Assembly: GCA_028274465.1 (NCBI GenBank)
Contig: CM051456.1
Coordinates: forward strand, 16,891,745 to 16,955,744
DNA length: 64,000 bases
Direction of reading: 5' to 3'
Source: Plantago ovata
Lineage: Eukaryota; Streptophyta; Magnoliopsida; Lamiales; Plantaginaceae
Shown: piece by piece, positions 46,701 to 58,309 of the stretch
Position numbering within the stretch: the stretch's first letter is position 1
How the letters are laid out: each line of letters opens with the position of its first letter
The notes under the pieces: model-generated
Told to the model about the DNA's origin: nothing
The model's input: the letters and a program-made list of their open reading frames with translations, nothing else
Database searches by the model: none
Made by a program: the position numbers and the translations under genes

Positions 46701-47904
46701 GTATAAATTCACTTCGGAGCTATTAGCACAATGCCACTGAAAAGAATTTCATATTCCACATGAATTAATACTTTTTACATATAAATTAATACTTTGCAAA
46801 CAACTTTTTATGAGCTACATGTGCTAATAACCCTGGTAAAAAGGATACTCTTTGTTATTGTTGTTGGTACTTGACTTATGGTGCTTAGTTTGGTGCTTAG
46901 TTAATAGATGTAAATGTTTAATAAATTTAATCCGTGGTTACTTAATGCAATAGTCGTAAATGTTTTAGAAAAATAGTCAGTGGCAGTATTAGAGTTTTTT
47001 AGCATAACACAAGGAATGTCAATGTCGATATGATACACCACGGAGGGATTAACATAAGTTCTGTTTTGAAGTATACGACTTTTATGCAAAGACTTATATG
47101 CATCACTATACAAACTTCGATAAATTACGACCCATGAACAACTAAAATAAATATCTGGAGCCAAAGAAAAGACTCACCACAACATATAAGAATATAGTTA
47201 ATAGAAACAGTAAAAGTTTCCAGAATAGACACATAACCATCTTAGAAATATGTCTTTCTCATATATATTTAAAAAAAAAATCAAAAAGATAAAAGAAAGA
47301 AAGAAAAACTACAGTAGTTTTAATAAATTTACTAGTCCATAACTAGAATTTTGCAAAATTTTAGAACCAGAATGCTCACACTTTCAACCCTAGCATTTTG
47401 TTTTTCTACTATTTTCCATGCCAATAAGTAGTTAATTAACATCAATCAGGTATCTATTCTATAAAAGATAAAATGAAGTATTCTAAAACATAGTCAAATA
47501 GAAAAGATAAGAGTCAGTATCAAGTTGCACATTGAGTAAATTGAAAATTGAGAGCTAAATCTACCACCTCGTCTAGGTCTAGAACAACATGAACAGGCTG
47601 CTGCTACACAGTATACAGTATATCTAACTAAGACTCCATTCAGACCAAAACTTAACCCTCAAATTCAAGAAGATGGAATTTGATGCAAAAATGCATTGTT
47701 TTATTTGTATCAGTTATAAAACTAATATAATTGAGAGCATCAAGTTTCCGGATACAATAGACAATCTTTACTTGTATTGATTTACTTATACTGATTTAAC
47801 AATCATGAGAAGTTGAAAAATAATATACCTTGAGGTTGAGGTTGAAGTGATTTTGCTGGTGGTGTTAATGGAATCCAAGTCTTATCATCTCCAAGCATCA
47901 TCAT
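40779..47904 (-). CDS. DML: DEMETER/ROS1/DML-type 5-methylcytosine DNA glycosylase, complete, 20 exons
   Basis: Exons in order: 47904-47829, 46519-46094, 45999-45325, 45169-44657, 44495-44405, 44307-43671, 43585-43506, 43422-43338, 43255-43164, 43067-42999, 42912-42876, 42788-42706, 42572-42423, 42301-42265, 42132-42066, 41906-41827, 41735-41670, 41236-41122, 41006-40965, 40885-40779. They join in frame into 1175 residues. Landmarks: WIPLTPPAK N-terminal motif, Lys/Arg-rich stretch (51-63), WKGSVVDSIVGVYLTQNV (571-588), helix-hairpin-helix GLGPKSVECV with Lys845, catalytic Asp863 in FPVDVNV (18 residues later, as in DME), iron-sulphur C930-x6-C937-x2-C940-x5-C946, and FPLNGTYFQPNE plus VFADHE in the C-terminal domain. 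The family excises 5-methylcytosine from DNA in the nucleus, starting base-excision demethylation. It is shorter than ROS1 and near DML3 in size, and the extreme C-terminus is divergent (GEFGCNRGFDRATRKP). No lesion was found. Confidence 0.93.
41481..41728 (-). repeat. 124-bp tandem duplication copying most of exon 17
   Basis: Two direct copies, 41481-41604 and 41605-41728, are virtually identical. Each contains 59-60 nt of coding sequence (the IVRGAFPLNGTYFQPNE part), the 5' splice site, and an AT-rich palindromic intron stretch (GTATTCTAATACTTATG). The extra copy lies in the intron after exon 17 and lacks the true 3' splice site. Using its cryptic AG would read AAC TAT TGT TAG, a premature stop. 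Confidence 0.92.
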
Positions 47905-48123
47905 AAATAAGTTCAATTCAATTCTCCAGGTAAAAGAAAGGAAGACCGTTAAACAGCCGTATGGAGTAACTAGCCGCTTGCAGAGTAACGAATCTCCGCC
48001 AGCCGCCGGCCAAAATTAGGATTGTGTTGATTTGTTCACGGAAAAAAAACCGCCTTCCTCACAGAAAGAATAGAATAGAGAGAGTTTTAGTAAAGGAAAA
48101 TTCTTCTCCGGTCGTTATTATGT

Positions 48124-48133
48124 TATATATAAA
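48124..48133 (-). promoter_or_regulatory. Candidate TATA box of the DNA glycosylase gene
   Basis: A TTTATATATA block on the minus strand lies about 220 nt upstream of the ATG at 47904. The intervening sequence would form a leader of roughly 190 nt. There is no other evidence for the promoter position. Confidence 0.4.
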
Positions 48134-48139
48134 GGTAAA

Positions 48140-49340
48140 CTATAAAAAAATAAAAAATGAATAAAAAAAAAGGTTAGCAAAATTAGTTGATAAGTGAATA
48201 AAATTAGTTGTTTAAGTAGTTGGTTTTTTTTTGTTTTGGTATAGAAAGACAATTCTTATAGTCTATTGAAATTTAAAAACGGTACAATTGGGGAGGGTAT
48301 TGAAATCCGAAGACTCCCATTCTCTAAGTCCCTATTGTCCAATTTCGTCATTTGGTTTGCGAAGTTCTTTGATTATAATATTTTATGAGGGTACTTAATA
48401 AAGTAATTTGATGATAACTAAGTTAATTAGCCAAGCAATGTAAGAAGAGAAACCTAAATAAAAGAATGAATACATATAAAAACAAGTTAGAGCTAAATTT
48501 GAGCATTACTTGGGCCATTGAAAGTTGAAACAACAATAACTCAAGAAAAATCGATTAGAATAGAAAATTGGGAATGAAATGTTGTACCAAATCAATGAAT
48601 TAGTTAATATCGTAAACGTTATACTTCTACTATATGTACCTGAAACCTGTAGATGAAGTAGTCATCACCAACCAATCACTCGGGATTCCTTGGCTGAAAC
48701 ACACGACTCATAAACAAATGCCCTAATCCTTTCCCACTCTGGAGCATAGCACCCTACTTGTTAGTTGTTACCCCACCAGCAAAGCCCTGTCCAGGTTCAG
48801 TGCATCCAGCTAAGTGGAACGCAGATTGTGTTAAGCTAGCTTAGAGATGAAATTCATGGCATTATGCTTGCTTGGCTGTAAAACGAATGTGCCACTAATG
48901 CTTATTAGACAGACGCCCCGCTCACTATGCAGTTTAGGTTAATGTATTATACGTTAATACAACGACTCATTTGCAACATAAAACAGACAAAGGCAGGTGG
49001 CCAAGTCCAATAAGAGCAAAACTTTTGAATCCATTTTCCAACTAACAGTAAAAAACATCAATAGTGTAGATTAGGAAATTGCAGTGTGACCCCAAAAGAC
49101 TATTTAACATGTCATGCTTTTTGAACCAGCTGAACAGAGTGAATTAAATTGGCACATAAACCAGGATCAACATATAAAACTTTGAACCAATCTTGAGCCA
49201 GCCTGAGTTTGTTATAGAGGCAGGAAGCCATGGAATTAACACAAAATAGACAGTCTCTTTCTCATTATATTCATTTATGAGCAAGCAAGCATAATAATAA
49301 AATTAAAAAAATTACTCATTTACATCACAGAAAAGAAAAG
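48140..49340. other. Upstream region of the DNA glycosylase gene
   Basis: No coding exon, RNA or element end is recognised. I looked on the minus strand for continuation of the PMP22-like fragment and found none. Confidence 0.4.
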
Positions 49341-49351
49341 AATAGTAGTAC

Positions 49352-49616
49352 CAGTTTTGAGAAGAAGGTAGTTGAATTCTGGGAATCCCAGTGAACTGCT
49401 GCTATGTCACTAATAATTGTTGACAACACTCCAGCCATTATCACCTACAAACATTTGATAGAGAACATCAAGCCCAAGAATCAAGAAATTCAAAATTGAA
49501 TTGATCAGAAAAAATCAAGAAAAGGGGGGAAATGAAAGAAAGATGAGAGTGACCTTGGTTGTCAAAGGGTGTTGGTGTAGCTGCAGCAATCCTCTGTTTG
49601 CTGCTACTGATCCCAT
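49352..49616 (-). pseudogene. PMP22/Mpv17-like 5' gene fragment
   Basis: The ATG at 49616 opens exon 49616-49554 (MGSVAANRGLLQLHQHPLTT then K), followed by a GT-AG intron and exon 49444-49352 (VIMAGVLSTIISDIAAVH...). The QQHPLxTKxxxAGVLSxISD pattern identifies the first part of the plant 22-kDa peroxisomal membrane protein / Mpv17 family. After SDI the expected VSQKLTGIQKLQLRRLLLK segment is only recoverable in a shifted frame (a LGFPEFNYLLLK-like reading), so small indels have broken it. The remaining exons, which should carry four membrane helices, are absent downstream. It is a 5' fragment with its intron intact. Confidence 0.65.
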
Positions 49617-49810
49617 CTTAGAAATTCTTCTGTGCAAACTCTTTGCTTGCTTTGTGAGAGAGGAGAGCAAGAAAAGGAAAAGTTGACTGAAATGTGAGAT
49701 TATAGACCAGAAGGCAAGATGGATAGACTTTTAGTTTCGAAGTTCAGCATCTCTACAGTGCCAAATTACAATTAATTTTCTCACACTAAAATAAATGACT
49801 TTTAAAAAGT

Positions 49811-50059
49811 ATTCCCTCTTTTCTACTCTATTCCATTTTAAAATTTCAGATTTTCATTCTTTTTCAATCTTTAATAATAAATTACTTTTAAATTACGCCA
49901 TAAAGAATATGATAAAAATTAAAACAAAATCAAGTATATTTATTTAATTTTTATTATATACTACACTAATTATGTGTAATTGAGAAATAATTTATGATGA
50001 AAGTCTGTTTTTTTTTCAAGAAAATCCACTTAAAATAATTTAAAATGAAACAAAATGAG
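49811..50059. mobile_element. Possible Stowaway-like MITE, diverged
   Basis: The left end TATTCCCTCTTTTCTACTC and inverse right end GTACTCATTTTGTTTCATTT align loosely, and an ATTTTAAAAT-type block follows on both sides. It is AT-rich and has no ORF. The match is weaker than for the other MITEs. Confidence 0.35.
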
Positions 50060-50537
50060 TACCATGTTGTATTCATTTTCTGACATCTTTAACTAAGATT
50101 ATGCAAGTAATGTTTTACAGGAGTTTCATAGGATGCAAAAAAAAATCTGATAAACTCTAGCAATCTTTATCAGATTAGTAGATGAAACCAAAAATTTCTT
50201 TTCTTTTAATTTTTCAGTTTCATAAAGTTCTATGGTACAGAAAGTCTATACGAGAAGCCACCTTCTACTTTGACATTGTATACTAACATATTCAACCACG
50301 AATTACTCGTAAATTGTAAAGTATCAAGGTTAAAAAGATGGAGTAGCTCATTTCTGACTCAACCTCACCTTTGTTATTGCCTCTTTCTGAAAATCTACAA
50401 CTTCAGTTACAGTATGTACAAAACTACTACAGCAATCAGCACCAGTAGTTACACCAGCTTCAGTATTTTCAGTTCACCAAGAAAAAGAAATAAAAAAATA
50501 AATAACCAGAGTTACATTTGTCATAGAAATCTCAAGA

Positions 50538-51621
50538 ATCAAATGGCAGTTTTGATGATGGCTTGTAATACTTTGGTCCCATTTTTGTGGTTTCCAGATT
50601 TTACATACGAACATATCCCATTCCCCCATGGCATCATTCTTCTTCAAGCAATTGTCACTTCTACAATGTTCTCTCCCTTCTCATTCTGAATCTCACACCG
50701 ATTTCTAGCAGGTGGCCAGACAGCAAGAAGCCCAACTCGCCTGATTGACGGTCCATCTGGTGCTGCTTCAGTATCACTTTCTTCTCTATACTGAAGGCCC
50801 ATGTAAGTCCTGCTTCAACGGGTGTTATGTGCCGCTCCATGTCATTGCCATACAAGCACAAACCAGCTTCTAGACGGAGACGGTCTCTAGCACCCAATCC
50901 GGTTAATCTAACCTTTCCCTAAGAATTGTCAAGAATGGCTTTTGCAAGATCAACTGCATTCTCTGAAGGGACTGATATTTCGAAGCCATCTTCACCAGTG
51001 TACCTGAAATTTGTTCATAAGGTTACTAGAGCGTATTATTGGCAAACCCAGACCCAGCATCAATGGCATGATTCTGGGGTTTATACAAAGCAGCTTAAAC
51101 ACTTTCAATAAGCGCACCTAACCAGGTGCTTTATGGTCTCTGCTATTATGCTTCAAAAAAGGTTGAGCAGAAGCCATAAAATATAATCCACGATAATTAC
51201 AAAATCGCTTATTAGCAGGAAAAAAGGTTGATATGCTGTACAGAAAGCAGATTCGAGCACTTGCTATCTAGTTCACCAGAAGAGAAAAAAAAATCCATGC
51301 AAAAGAATTAATACGCCAGTGTAGATTCAACTCTTAGTAAATCTGAAATCATGAGGCAAAATTACTAATATGTACAACCATTTTACCAAATTGACCAAGA
51401 AACTACCAATTTGAAGAGAGGAGAAAGTTTTCGTCCCCCCTACTTCAGTGAAACTAACTGTAATTTACACTTGGAGAAAATGCACAAATGAGATGAACAT
51501 ACTCAGTTCTTGTGAGGTAGCATTGCACTCCATTGATATCCAATATCTTGAAGTCACTGAAGTATAACTTGCTCAGGTCCTCCTCGGTAAGGTGTTGCAA
51601 AATAGGGGCGGCAAGGGGACC
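50538..51621 (-). pseudogene. Glycine-cleavage T protein (aminomethyltransferase) fragment, broken
   Basis: Exon 51621-51503 reads [20 protein letters not shown] through to QCYLTRT. After a GT-AG intron, a second exon starts at 51003 with [20 protein letters not shown] and continues to [31 protein letters not shown] and, frame-shifted, [18 protein letters not shown] and KYYKPS. This is the C-terminal half of the mitochondrial T protein that transfers the aminomethyl group to tetrahydrofolate in photorespiratory glycine decarboxylase. Lesions: TAG at 50921-50919, loss of the GKRRRAEGGFLG segment after LTWA, a frameshift after VILKQ, and a deletion fusing GTK to the KYYKP end. The N-terminal exons are absent. 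The retained intron shows that it is not a processed copy. Confidence 0.85.
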
Positions 51622-51927
51622 CTGCACCATACATGTAGAGGAAAATTTTATATAAGTGGCAGAATATTCACAAAAGAGTGCATCATAACATTGAATACAC
51701 TCGTACAAAGAATATTCATCATCCAAAGGGTTAATTACAAATTCCTATGTGAATGTTCAAACCTTAATCACTTCATTTGGCCTCACGCCCTCAGGGACAT
51801 ATGAAATGCATGAAGATAAAATTTTGACCTTGAAGATCTATAAGAAGCATATAGCGCCCACGTAAACAGACAGTGACAGTCTGACAGAAAAAAACCCCAC
51901 CAGACATACGAAATAAACTCTACATTC

Positions 51928-52895
51928 TTTTTTCTTTTTTTTTTTTTTTGGAAACAATAACTTTTTTATTAATAATCAACTAATCACAAAAAAAGGCTTT
52001 GAAAAGGATATACACACCTTGGAAAAATATACAAGAATCTCCCAAATCTTTACAACACACAATGATTTTGAATGCTTATCACCCATAAATAGTTATGGTT
52101 CGGATTTCACTTGACCACCCTCATCGTCTAGCATGTCTCCTCACTAGTAAGGAGCCAAGACTTACAGGGTGACGAGTTGACAAACCAACTCTTGCCAAAA
52201 AGGAGGCGGAATATCAAAAGGAGGTAAGTTTAGGTAACTTGATGCAAATTTTGAAGATGTTCCTCCATGGATCGGTTCCAATCACTACTAAAAGGTAATA
52301 CCAGTCAAAACAAAACACATCCTATACCACAAAAATGCCTAAACCATAAGCTTAATACAATCACATACTACCAGAGTTATGCACAAGCATACCACAGCCG
52401 ACTAATGCAGCCACAACTTGACCAGTTCACAAATAATCTATACACTTCACATGCTCACCAAATCACACATGCACAGTCCCAGACCAACACAAGGTCGGAT
52501 GTAAAAGCCAAGAAGATAAGCCATAAGATCTATTAGTACCACCTTTCCATCTCCACCATTGCCATAAGATGAATTTTATTTTATCAACAACCTAATCCGG
52601 AAACGATTCAATATTTTTTAAAATAACATTAGGATTTTTGCATAAGCACCAAAGCGTACCTTGACTCACCGCCGTTTTGAGATTACCACTTTTAAAGTCC
52701 CCGAGTCGAAGATGTTGCCATTGATAAGCTCTTCCAATGTTCTACAAGGCCCTTGATTACTTTCCAACCAGCTAGCTATTCTGCTCCAAACCTCCATAGC
52801 AAATACACAAGTCCGAAAAACATGATCTGCATCTTCCTCCTCCATCCCTGTTGCACATTTTACACTTACTGTCGAGAACCACTATGTTCTGGTGT
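51928..52895 (-). mobile_element. 5'-truncated LINE remnant
   Basis: On the plus strand a T-run (51928-51949) marks the poly(A) end of a minus-strand LINE. At its 5' side (52690-52860) a minus-strand frame reads EEEDADHVFRTCVFAMEVWS, the ADHxFxxC zinc-binding signature after plant LINE reverse transcriptases, related to the 2.9-3.65 kb fragment. The rest of ORF2 is missing. It lies upstream of the T-protein fragment. Confidence 0.7.
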
Positions 52896-54300
52896 GGCAA
52901 GAAAACAAATTCAGAAGAAAAAAAAAACATAAATCATACATGAGAATTAGCCTGACCTTATGTTCTGAATGCTCAATTTAACTATTCAAGACCAGAAGGC
53001 TCCAGCAGAGGTATCTGAATTCATCCAAAGATAAATGAGTCAATATAAAACTCAGCACTTGTCTGGAGTCTGGACTGGTGTGTGAACTGTGAACTGTGAA
53101 GTGCACAAAGAATATTTCAAAGCAAGAGAGATGAGAAAAAGAGCTTGGTGTTTGGAGTGCAGAAAGTTAAAGGCAAACTTCCCAAATGAAACAACATCAA
53201 ACTATACTACCCTACCCCTCTATGTATGTAGAGAGATGACATTAGTAATACTTGCCATCTGAGCATGGTATGCTTTCTTCATTCAAGGCTGTGGCTATGA
53301 GAAGTCAAAGAAAGTTTTTCATTTGCAGAAAACTTAATGCAGTAAGAGTTGGAATCTGCAAACCGGCAAATTTCGTATGCTCTCAGTTTAGATGGAATTC
53401 AAATTACACAGTCAAAGATTTGAAATTGCAGTGTAATTTGTGATTTTCTATTATGCAATTTGGGGATTAAAATCTGGACAACTCATGAGGCAAGGCATGA
53501 TGTAAGATGTATACGCACTCGAATTGGATCCTCACCTTTATTTAATCAACTGAAGGTGTAAGATGCACCGGAGGATAAAATGATATGATTCCGGACAAGT
53601 TTCTGAGATGAGAAGGCATTGGAAAGAATATTGTACAGGGTCTGTAAGACTGTAACTTCGAAGTTGACGAAAAGGGAGATTTCAGAAAAGAAACATAAAT
53701 TTTGCCATATGTCATTTTTGGTTGGCTTGTTGTACCACCCAGCGTTAATGAGTTGGTACATCAGCTGTACTAAATAATTTCTCAACAAAATGACCTTAGA
53801 TGCGTACCTGGATGATATCCTAATATCCCTCCCAACAAACAAAGGCAACAACTGATCCACTGGATACAACCTGATAAACCAAGATCAGATACACGGCAAT
53901 TACAGTATCTTGACTGGCACTATGACTTTTATAAGAGTTTGTACAAAAACTCTACCAAGACTATTATCAACTAACAGAAAGCAACAGATCTTTTTCAAGA
54001 CAGAAGTATCCAACTTCCTACAAATAGAGACAACATCTAAAAGAACCACAATAAGAATCTATACATAAGTACCCAAGCTCCCAAACGGCAAGTAGGAGAA
54101 TAACAAACCAACAACAAGAAGGTATGAAGGCAAAATGGACAGCACTACTTATAAGTTGATTGTTCATGTGATACACTAAAGGGTAAGGAATAGATCTTTT
54201 CTCAACACAACACAAATTTGAAAGCAGAATCTTTATATATATGTATCCCTGTATATAAATACGAAGAAAAAAAATGACAAAAAAAAAAAAGAAGCAGAAG
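52896..54300. other. Non-genic region with one unexplained exon-like segment
   Basis: Most of the stretch is AT-rich without signals. On the minus strand about 53875-53810 reads LYPVDQLLPLFVGRDIRISS followed by R and a GT donor, as an internal exon might. I do not recognise the protein. It could be another captured fragment. Confidence 0.3.
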
Positions 54301-54304
54301 AAAC

Positions 54305-55220
54305 TTGACCAACAAGTCCAAAGCATCATACAAATAAAAAGGCCACTTCTTCATGCACATTTCTACATTGTTCAGCAAGCTAATTTAAATTGACAGTCTA
54401 ACTATTCTCTCTTCAAGTCACAAATTCCAACACACCAGCTTAACCAAAAACAGATCTATCATCACACTAAATTAGATGGTGTAATTACTTTACCTGTTAA
54501 GTCTCAAATTCACAGTTATAATTTTGGTTGTAGTTAGTGACTACTCAACCATTTTCCCCGTTGAATCTCAGGCAAATATTATTAAACTCAATTTACAAGG
54601 AGAAAGAGGATAAAATGCACATACAATTCCAACATCTACAACATCCAACCAGAACTCTTCATGTTAGCGCTCAAAATGTCAATTTACACTTCAGTTTTTA
54701 TAAGATGAAACATTGAAAGAATTATGATATTTCAGTGCCAAATGGAGGAGTTTATGAATATCAGCTGAAACTGCTTAAGGCAATACATTCATGAAAACTT
54801 ATCCTTCTAAGATGTGTGTCTTTCAGTAGCAGGTGCATGGTCACATCACATGGACATGCCTTGGACAAATGTTTGACATACATAAGAATAAGAATAACAA
54901 GAGTCTTAAGACTACTTGACCAACACATCCAAAGCAACATACAAATAAAAAATCCACTTCTTCCTGCACATTTCGACATTGTTCAACGAGCTAATTTAAA
55001 TTGAGAGTCTAATTATTCTCCCTTTAAGTTACAAATTCCAACAGGCCAGCTAAACCAAAAACAGATCTATCATCTAACTAAATTAGGTGGTGTAATTAAT
55101 TTACCTGTTAAGTCACAAATTCACAGTTATGGTTTAGGTTGTAGTTAGTGACTGACTACTCAACTGGTTTCCCTGTTGAATCTCAGGCAAATATTATTAA
55201 ACTCAATTTACTAATAGAAG
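54305..55220. repeat. Direct duplication of about 300 bp (two copies)
   Basis: 54305-54600 and 54918-55220 are diverged direct copies. Shared blocks include AGCTAATTTAAATTGA, AAAACAGATCTATCATC, TTACCTGTTAAGTC, GTTGTAGTTAGTGACT and GTTGAATCTCAGGCAAATAT in the same order. Neither copy encodes protein. They lie between the T-protein and methyltransferase fragments. Confidence 0.85.
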
Positions 55221-55499
55221 GATAAATACTAAAATTATAACCTGCAAACAAAGCCAGCTGCAAGAAATCCTATTTATGCAATTGTTAACATCATTGTATA
55301 AACAACAGTTACATTATGAAAGCAATAGACAACAGTTGACTATGATAGCAATATTAGTTTTTTACAATATTACCCATCAGCATCTTATTAATGATAGCAC
55401 TACCAACAGGTTGTTTGATAGTTTCATTCAAAATCTTTGAATAAATTTAATAGAAAGAAATGTGTATGTTGTTTAAAGGAAAAATGGAAGGGTTATTAC

Positions 55500-55735
55500 C
55501 ACATAAGCATGTTTTGCTCCAGCTTGGCACAGAAGAATGAAAGAATTCCTGGCCCAGCTCCCATGTCTAGGACTACTTTGTCCTTGAAGAGAAAAGAATC
55601 TGTATAGATGACATTTTGTATCTTTTAGTTCTGATTACATCCTTCAACATTTTCTGCATCAGGAAACTCATATCGATGAGTAATCATATTATGACAGCAT
55701 CTGATACTGGATGAAAAAAACTCAGTTAATACAAT
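55500..55735 (-). pseudogene. Protein arginine methyltransferase (PRMT1-like) exon fragment, broken
   Basis: The minus strand reads MLKDVIRTKRY, then with a one-base shift NVIYTDSFLFKDKVVLDMGA, GPGILSFFCAK, and after a second shift GAKHAYV at a GT donor (55499-55498). VLDxGAGxGILSxFCAKAGAKH is the S-adenosylmethionine-binding motif I of type I PRMTs, which dimethylate histone H4 Arg3 and other proteins. Two one-base deletions and a Thr-to-Pro change in the GAGTGILS motif show that it is non-functional. The intact donor indicates capture from genomic DNA. No other PRMT exons were found nearby. Confidence 0.8.
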
Positions 55736-56630
55736 GACCATTCACAGGTATGATCATCCATCTAATCAAAAATTCAAAATAAAAGTTGTAATTGAATGTT
55801 ATTATTCTTCGGGTCAGCATACTTAACAGGTCCAAATAAAAAAACGAACAAAGAATCCTTGCCTATGAATTTTGGCCAGACATGCACAACATTCTTGTAT
55901 TGATAATCACCAAGATTGGGCTTTTTGCATAGCCTAAATCACCTGGATCTACGTCCAACTCATATGTTAACTTTAAGTGAATTAACAAATACATTTACTA
56001 GCTGTAAGTTCCAATTAATAGCCATACTTGCCCGGAGAAAAGACTCAACAAGTTCAGAGATTATCTGTGACTAAAGAATTGATTAAAAACCTCATATTAA
56101 CCATTGCAAAATCTCAGAACACACAAATCACCCCATCAAAAGAAAGGAACCACATATCACAAGTTCACGACCAATAAACATAATCTCTATTAAACTGTCT
56201 ATGGTCTAAGCTTGGCATAACTCTAATAATCGTTTTTTCGTTCGTTTCGAGCTTTTAAAGGATATGCTTGTATGGTTCAAAATCTCATCGATGGCAATTA
56301 CCGAAACATCCCGGTTTTCCCACTGAAGAAGACGAAATGATCTTGGAACTCAAAACTGTCTTAAAGACTTCGTACTTCCCACAATTTTCATTTCATGTTA
56401 GATACACTAAGAAACATTGCAAAAGCAAACAAAACTTGGAAAAATTCTAAGAGACTCCTAATTTAAGAATCCCAGACAGCTTCTACAGTATTCGATTATT
56501 AGATTCTTGTATCCATTAAATTGGAAACCAAACACTAAACAAGGTCAAAACTATCTACAGTTACAAATAAAATAAAATAAAAAATAAGAAATCGAAAACA
56601 AATTAAACAATGAACAGAGTGATAAAAGGT
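55736..56630. other. Non-genic AT-rich sequence
   Basis: No exon or element ends recognised between the methyltransferase fragment and the tRNA gene. Confidence 0.4.
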
Positions 56631-56634
56631 AATG

Positions 56635-56707
56635 TGATCACAGTGGGATTCGAACCCACGGCCTTTAGATTCGGAATCTAACGCGATATCCACTTCGCTA
56701 TGCGACC
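56635..56707 (-). tRNA. tRNA-Arg (anticodon CCG)
   Basis: A 73-nt cloverleaf folds fully: acceptor GGTCGCA/TGTGATC (with G-U pairs), D stem GCGA/TCGC, anticodon stem TTAGA/TCTAA with loop TTCCGAA (anticodon CCG, codon CGG), five-base variable loop AGGCC, T stem GTGGG/CCCAC with loop TTCGAAT, discriminator A. No intron and no encoded CCA, as for a nuclear gene. It is embedded in the gene-fragment mosaic. Confidence 0.93.
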
Positions 56708-57472
56708 AGTTACACACACAAACCAAAATGAAAACTATAAGTAGATACTGCAACTTGCAAGTTTCTGCTCTCTGAGCTGATTGAGACAGAACAGAATACT
56801 TACCGTGACGAAACAAACAGAGAGCGTAAAAGAATTTGAAAAGAACAGACTGAGACTGTAAATGTAACAGGAAGATCTGTTTAACGGAAATAACGACAAT
56901 ATAATTAATACTCATAATTAATGATCAAATATAAGTATACAGTAATATTATTGAGATTGAGGGTGGTGTCAGTTATTTACCTTTGAATCAAGCAGAGGAA
57001 AAGCAATTGACGGCTTGAATCTGATCGGAGAAGAAGCCGAGAAGTGAAAACTGGGTTTTGTCTTTTTTTGATTTGAAAGACAATTTTGCAGTGTTTGTAT
57101 TTGAGATCTGACCTCCACGAAACAATATTTGAGACTTTGACCCCTGGATTTTTTGTATTTGCAGTTATAACTTGGAAGACAGCGGATGCAATGGGCTTGG
57201 ACTTCGAACCGGTTTAGAGTCCATTCAATATTCATGATTAAACTATCCAGCTGTGTCCAGTCTTACAATAATCGGGCTATTTACACATTGAAGTACTTCA
57301 CTAATCAAGTATTTGAACATAAAATTATAAAAATAAATTAATACTAATAATAAGGAAAACTAGCGGATGATTTGTGGATATCTGCAGATTGGATCGATCC
57401 GCTCCAAACGCATAAAAAAAAAATAGCAGTCGTGATCCCTTCAGTTTATCCGTACTTACGATCATCTGAGCC

Positions 57473-58073
57473 TAGGGATGGCAATGGGTCGGGCTGGGCC
57501 GGGCCGCCAGAGGCCCGGTCCTGGCCCGACACACTTGGCCCTGGCCCAAGCCCGAGGATGGGCCTAAATTTTAGGCCCAAGCCCAGCCCGTCATGGGCTC
57601 GGGCTGGCCCTTTTTTTTTTTTCAAAAAAATTCTAAAGTCATACATTGTAGTAGTTAATTTTTTAAAAAAAATTAAAAATTAAAAGATTTAATAATTTAA
57701 AACAAAAAAAACTTCAAAAAGTTATAAATTATTGGTTGTAATGTATATTAAAATATATAATTCAATAGAAAATATTATAAATACATAGAAAAGTATCAAA
57801 AATGTATATTGCAACTTAATTTAATACTACTAATGTAAAATAACAAACAAAATAGTCATATTACATATATTATATATAAAATATAGAAAAAACATATATA
57901 CACTTGGGCCGGGCCAGCCTAGCGGGCTAAAAATTTTGGCCCAGGCCCGGCCCATGGGCCTATATAACTGGCCCAAGCCCAGCCCAATAGGGTGATCGGG
58001 TGGGCCTGGCCCGACAAAAAATGGGTCGGGCATGGGCCGGGCTCGGGCTGTCCGGCCCAAATTGCCATCCCTA
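57473..58073. mobile_element. hAT-like non-autonomous element 2, TAGGGATGGCAAT termini
   Basis: This 601-bp sibling of the element at 33865-34740 begins TAGGGATGGCAATGGG and ends ATTGCCATCCCTA. A perfect 8-bp duplication, tctgagcc, flanks it (57465-57472 and 58074-58081). GC-rich arms (GGGCCGGGC, CCCGAGCCC) surround an AT-rich centre. Open frames on both strands through the GC-rich arms are not genes. It represents the family without the internal MITE. Confidence 0.9.
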
Positions 58074-58309
58074 TCTGAGCCGCCCTAGTCTCTACAATTG
58101 AGATAGGGTTGACCCCATGAGTTGATGTAACTATGTAAGCGATGATGTTTTAAGGTGAGTTGGCTCTACACGTGAAATTATAAATCTCATCATTGAACAA
58201 GTTGGAATTATCAATGAGGAGTAGGGCGCGGTTAGTTAGTTCTACATGGGAATCATAAATTTCATCATTGGGCAAGCTCGAATAATCACCGGTTGTGGCA
58301 CACTTGACT

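Noticed and set aside
50270-50689. 139-codon plus-strand frame overlapping the T-protein fragment
   Set aside because: It is antisense to recognisable minus-strand T-protein sequence (CLKKN, YVKSG, KYYKPS) and has no similarity or sensible composition.
57372-58060. Gly/Pro/Arg-rich frames of 66-103 codons on both strands
   Set aside because: They lie in the GC-rich arms of the hAT-like element with defined ends and an 8-bp duplication. The same type of frame occurs in the sister element at 33.5-33.9 kb.
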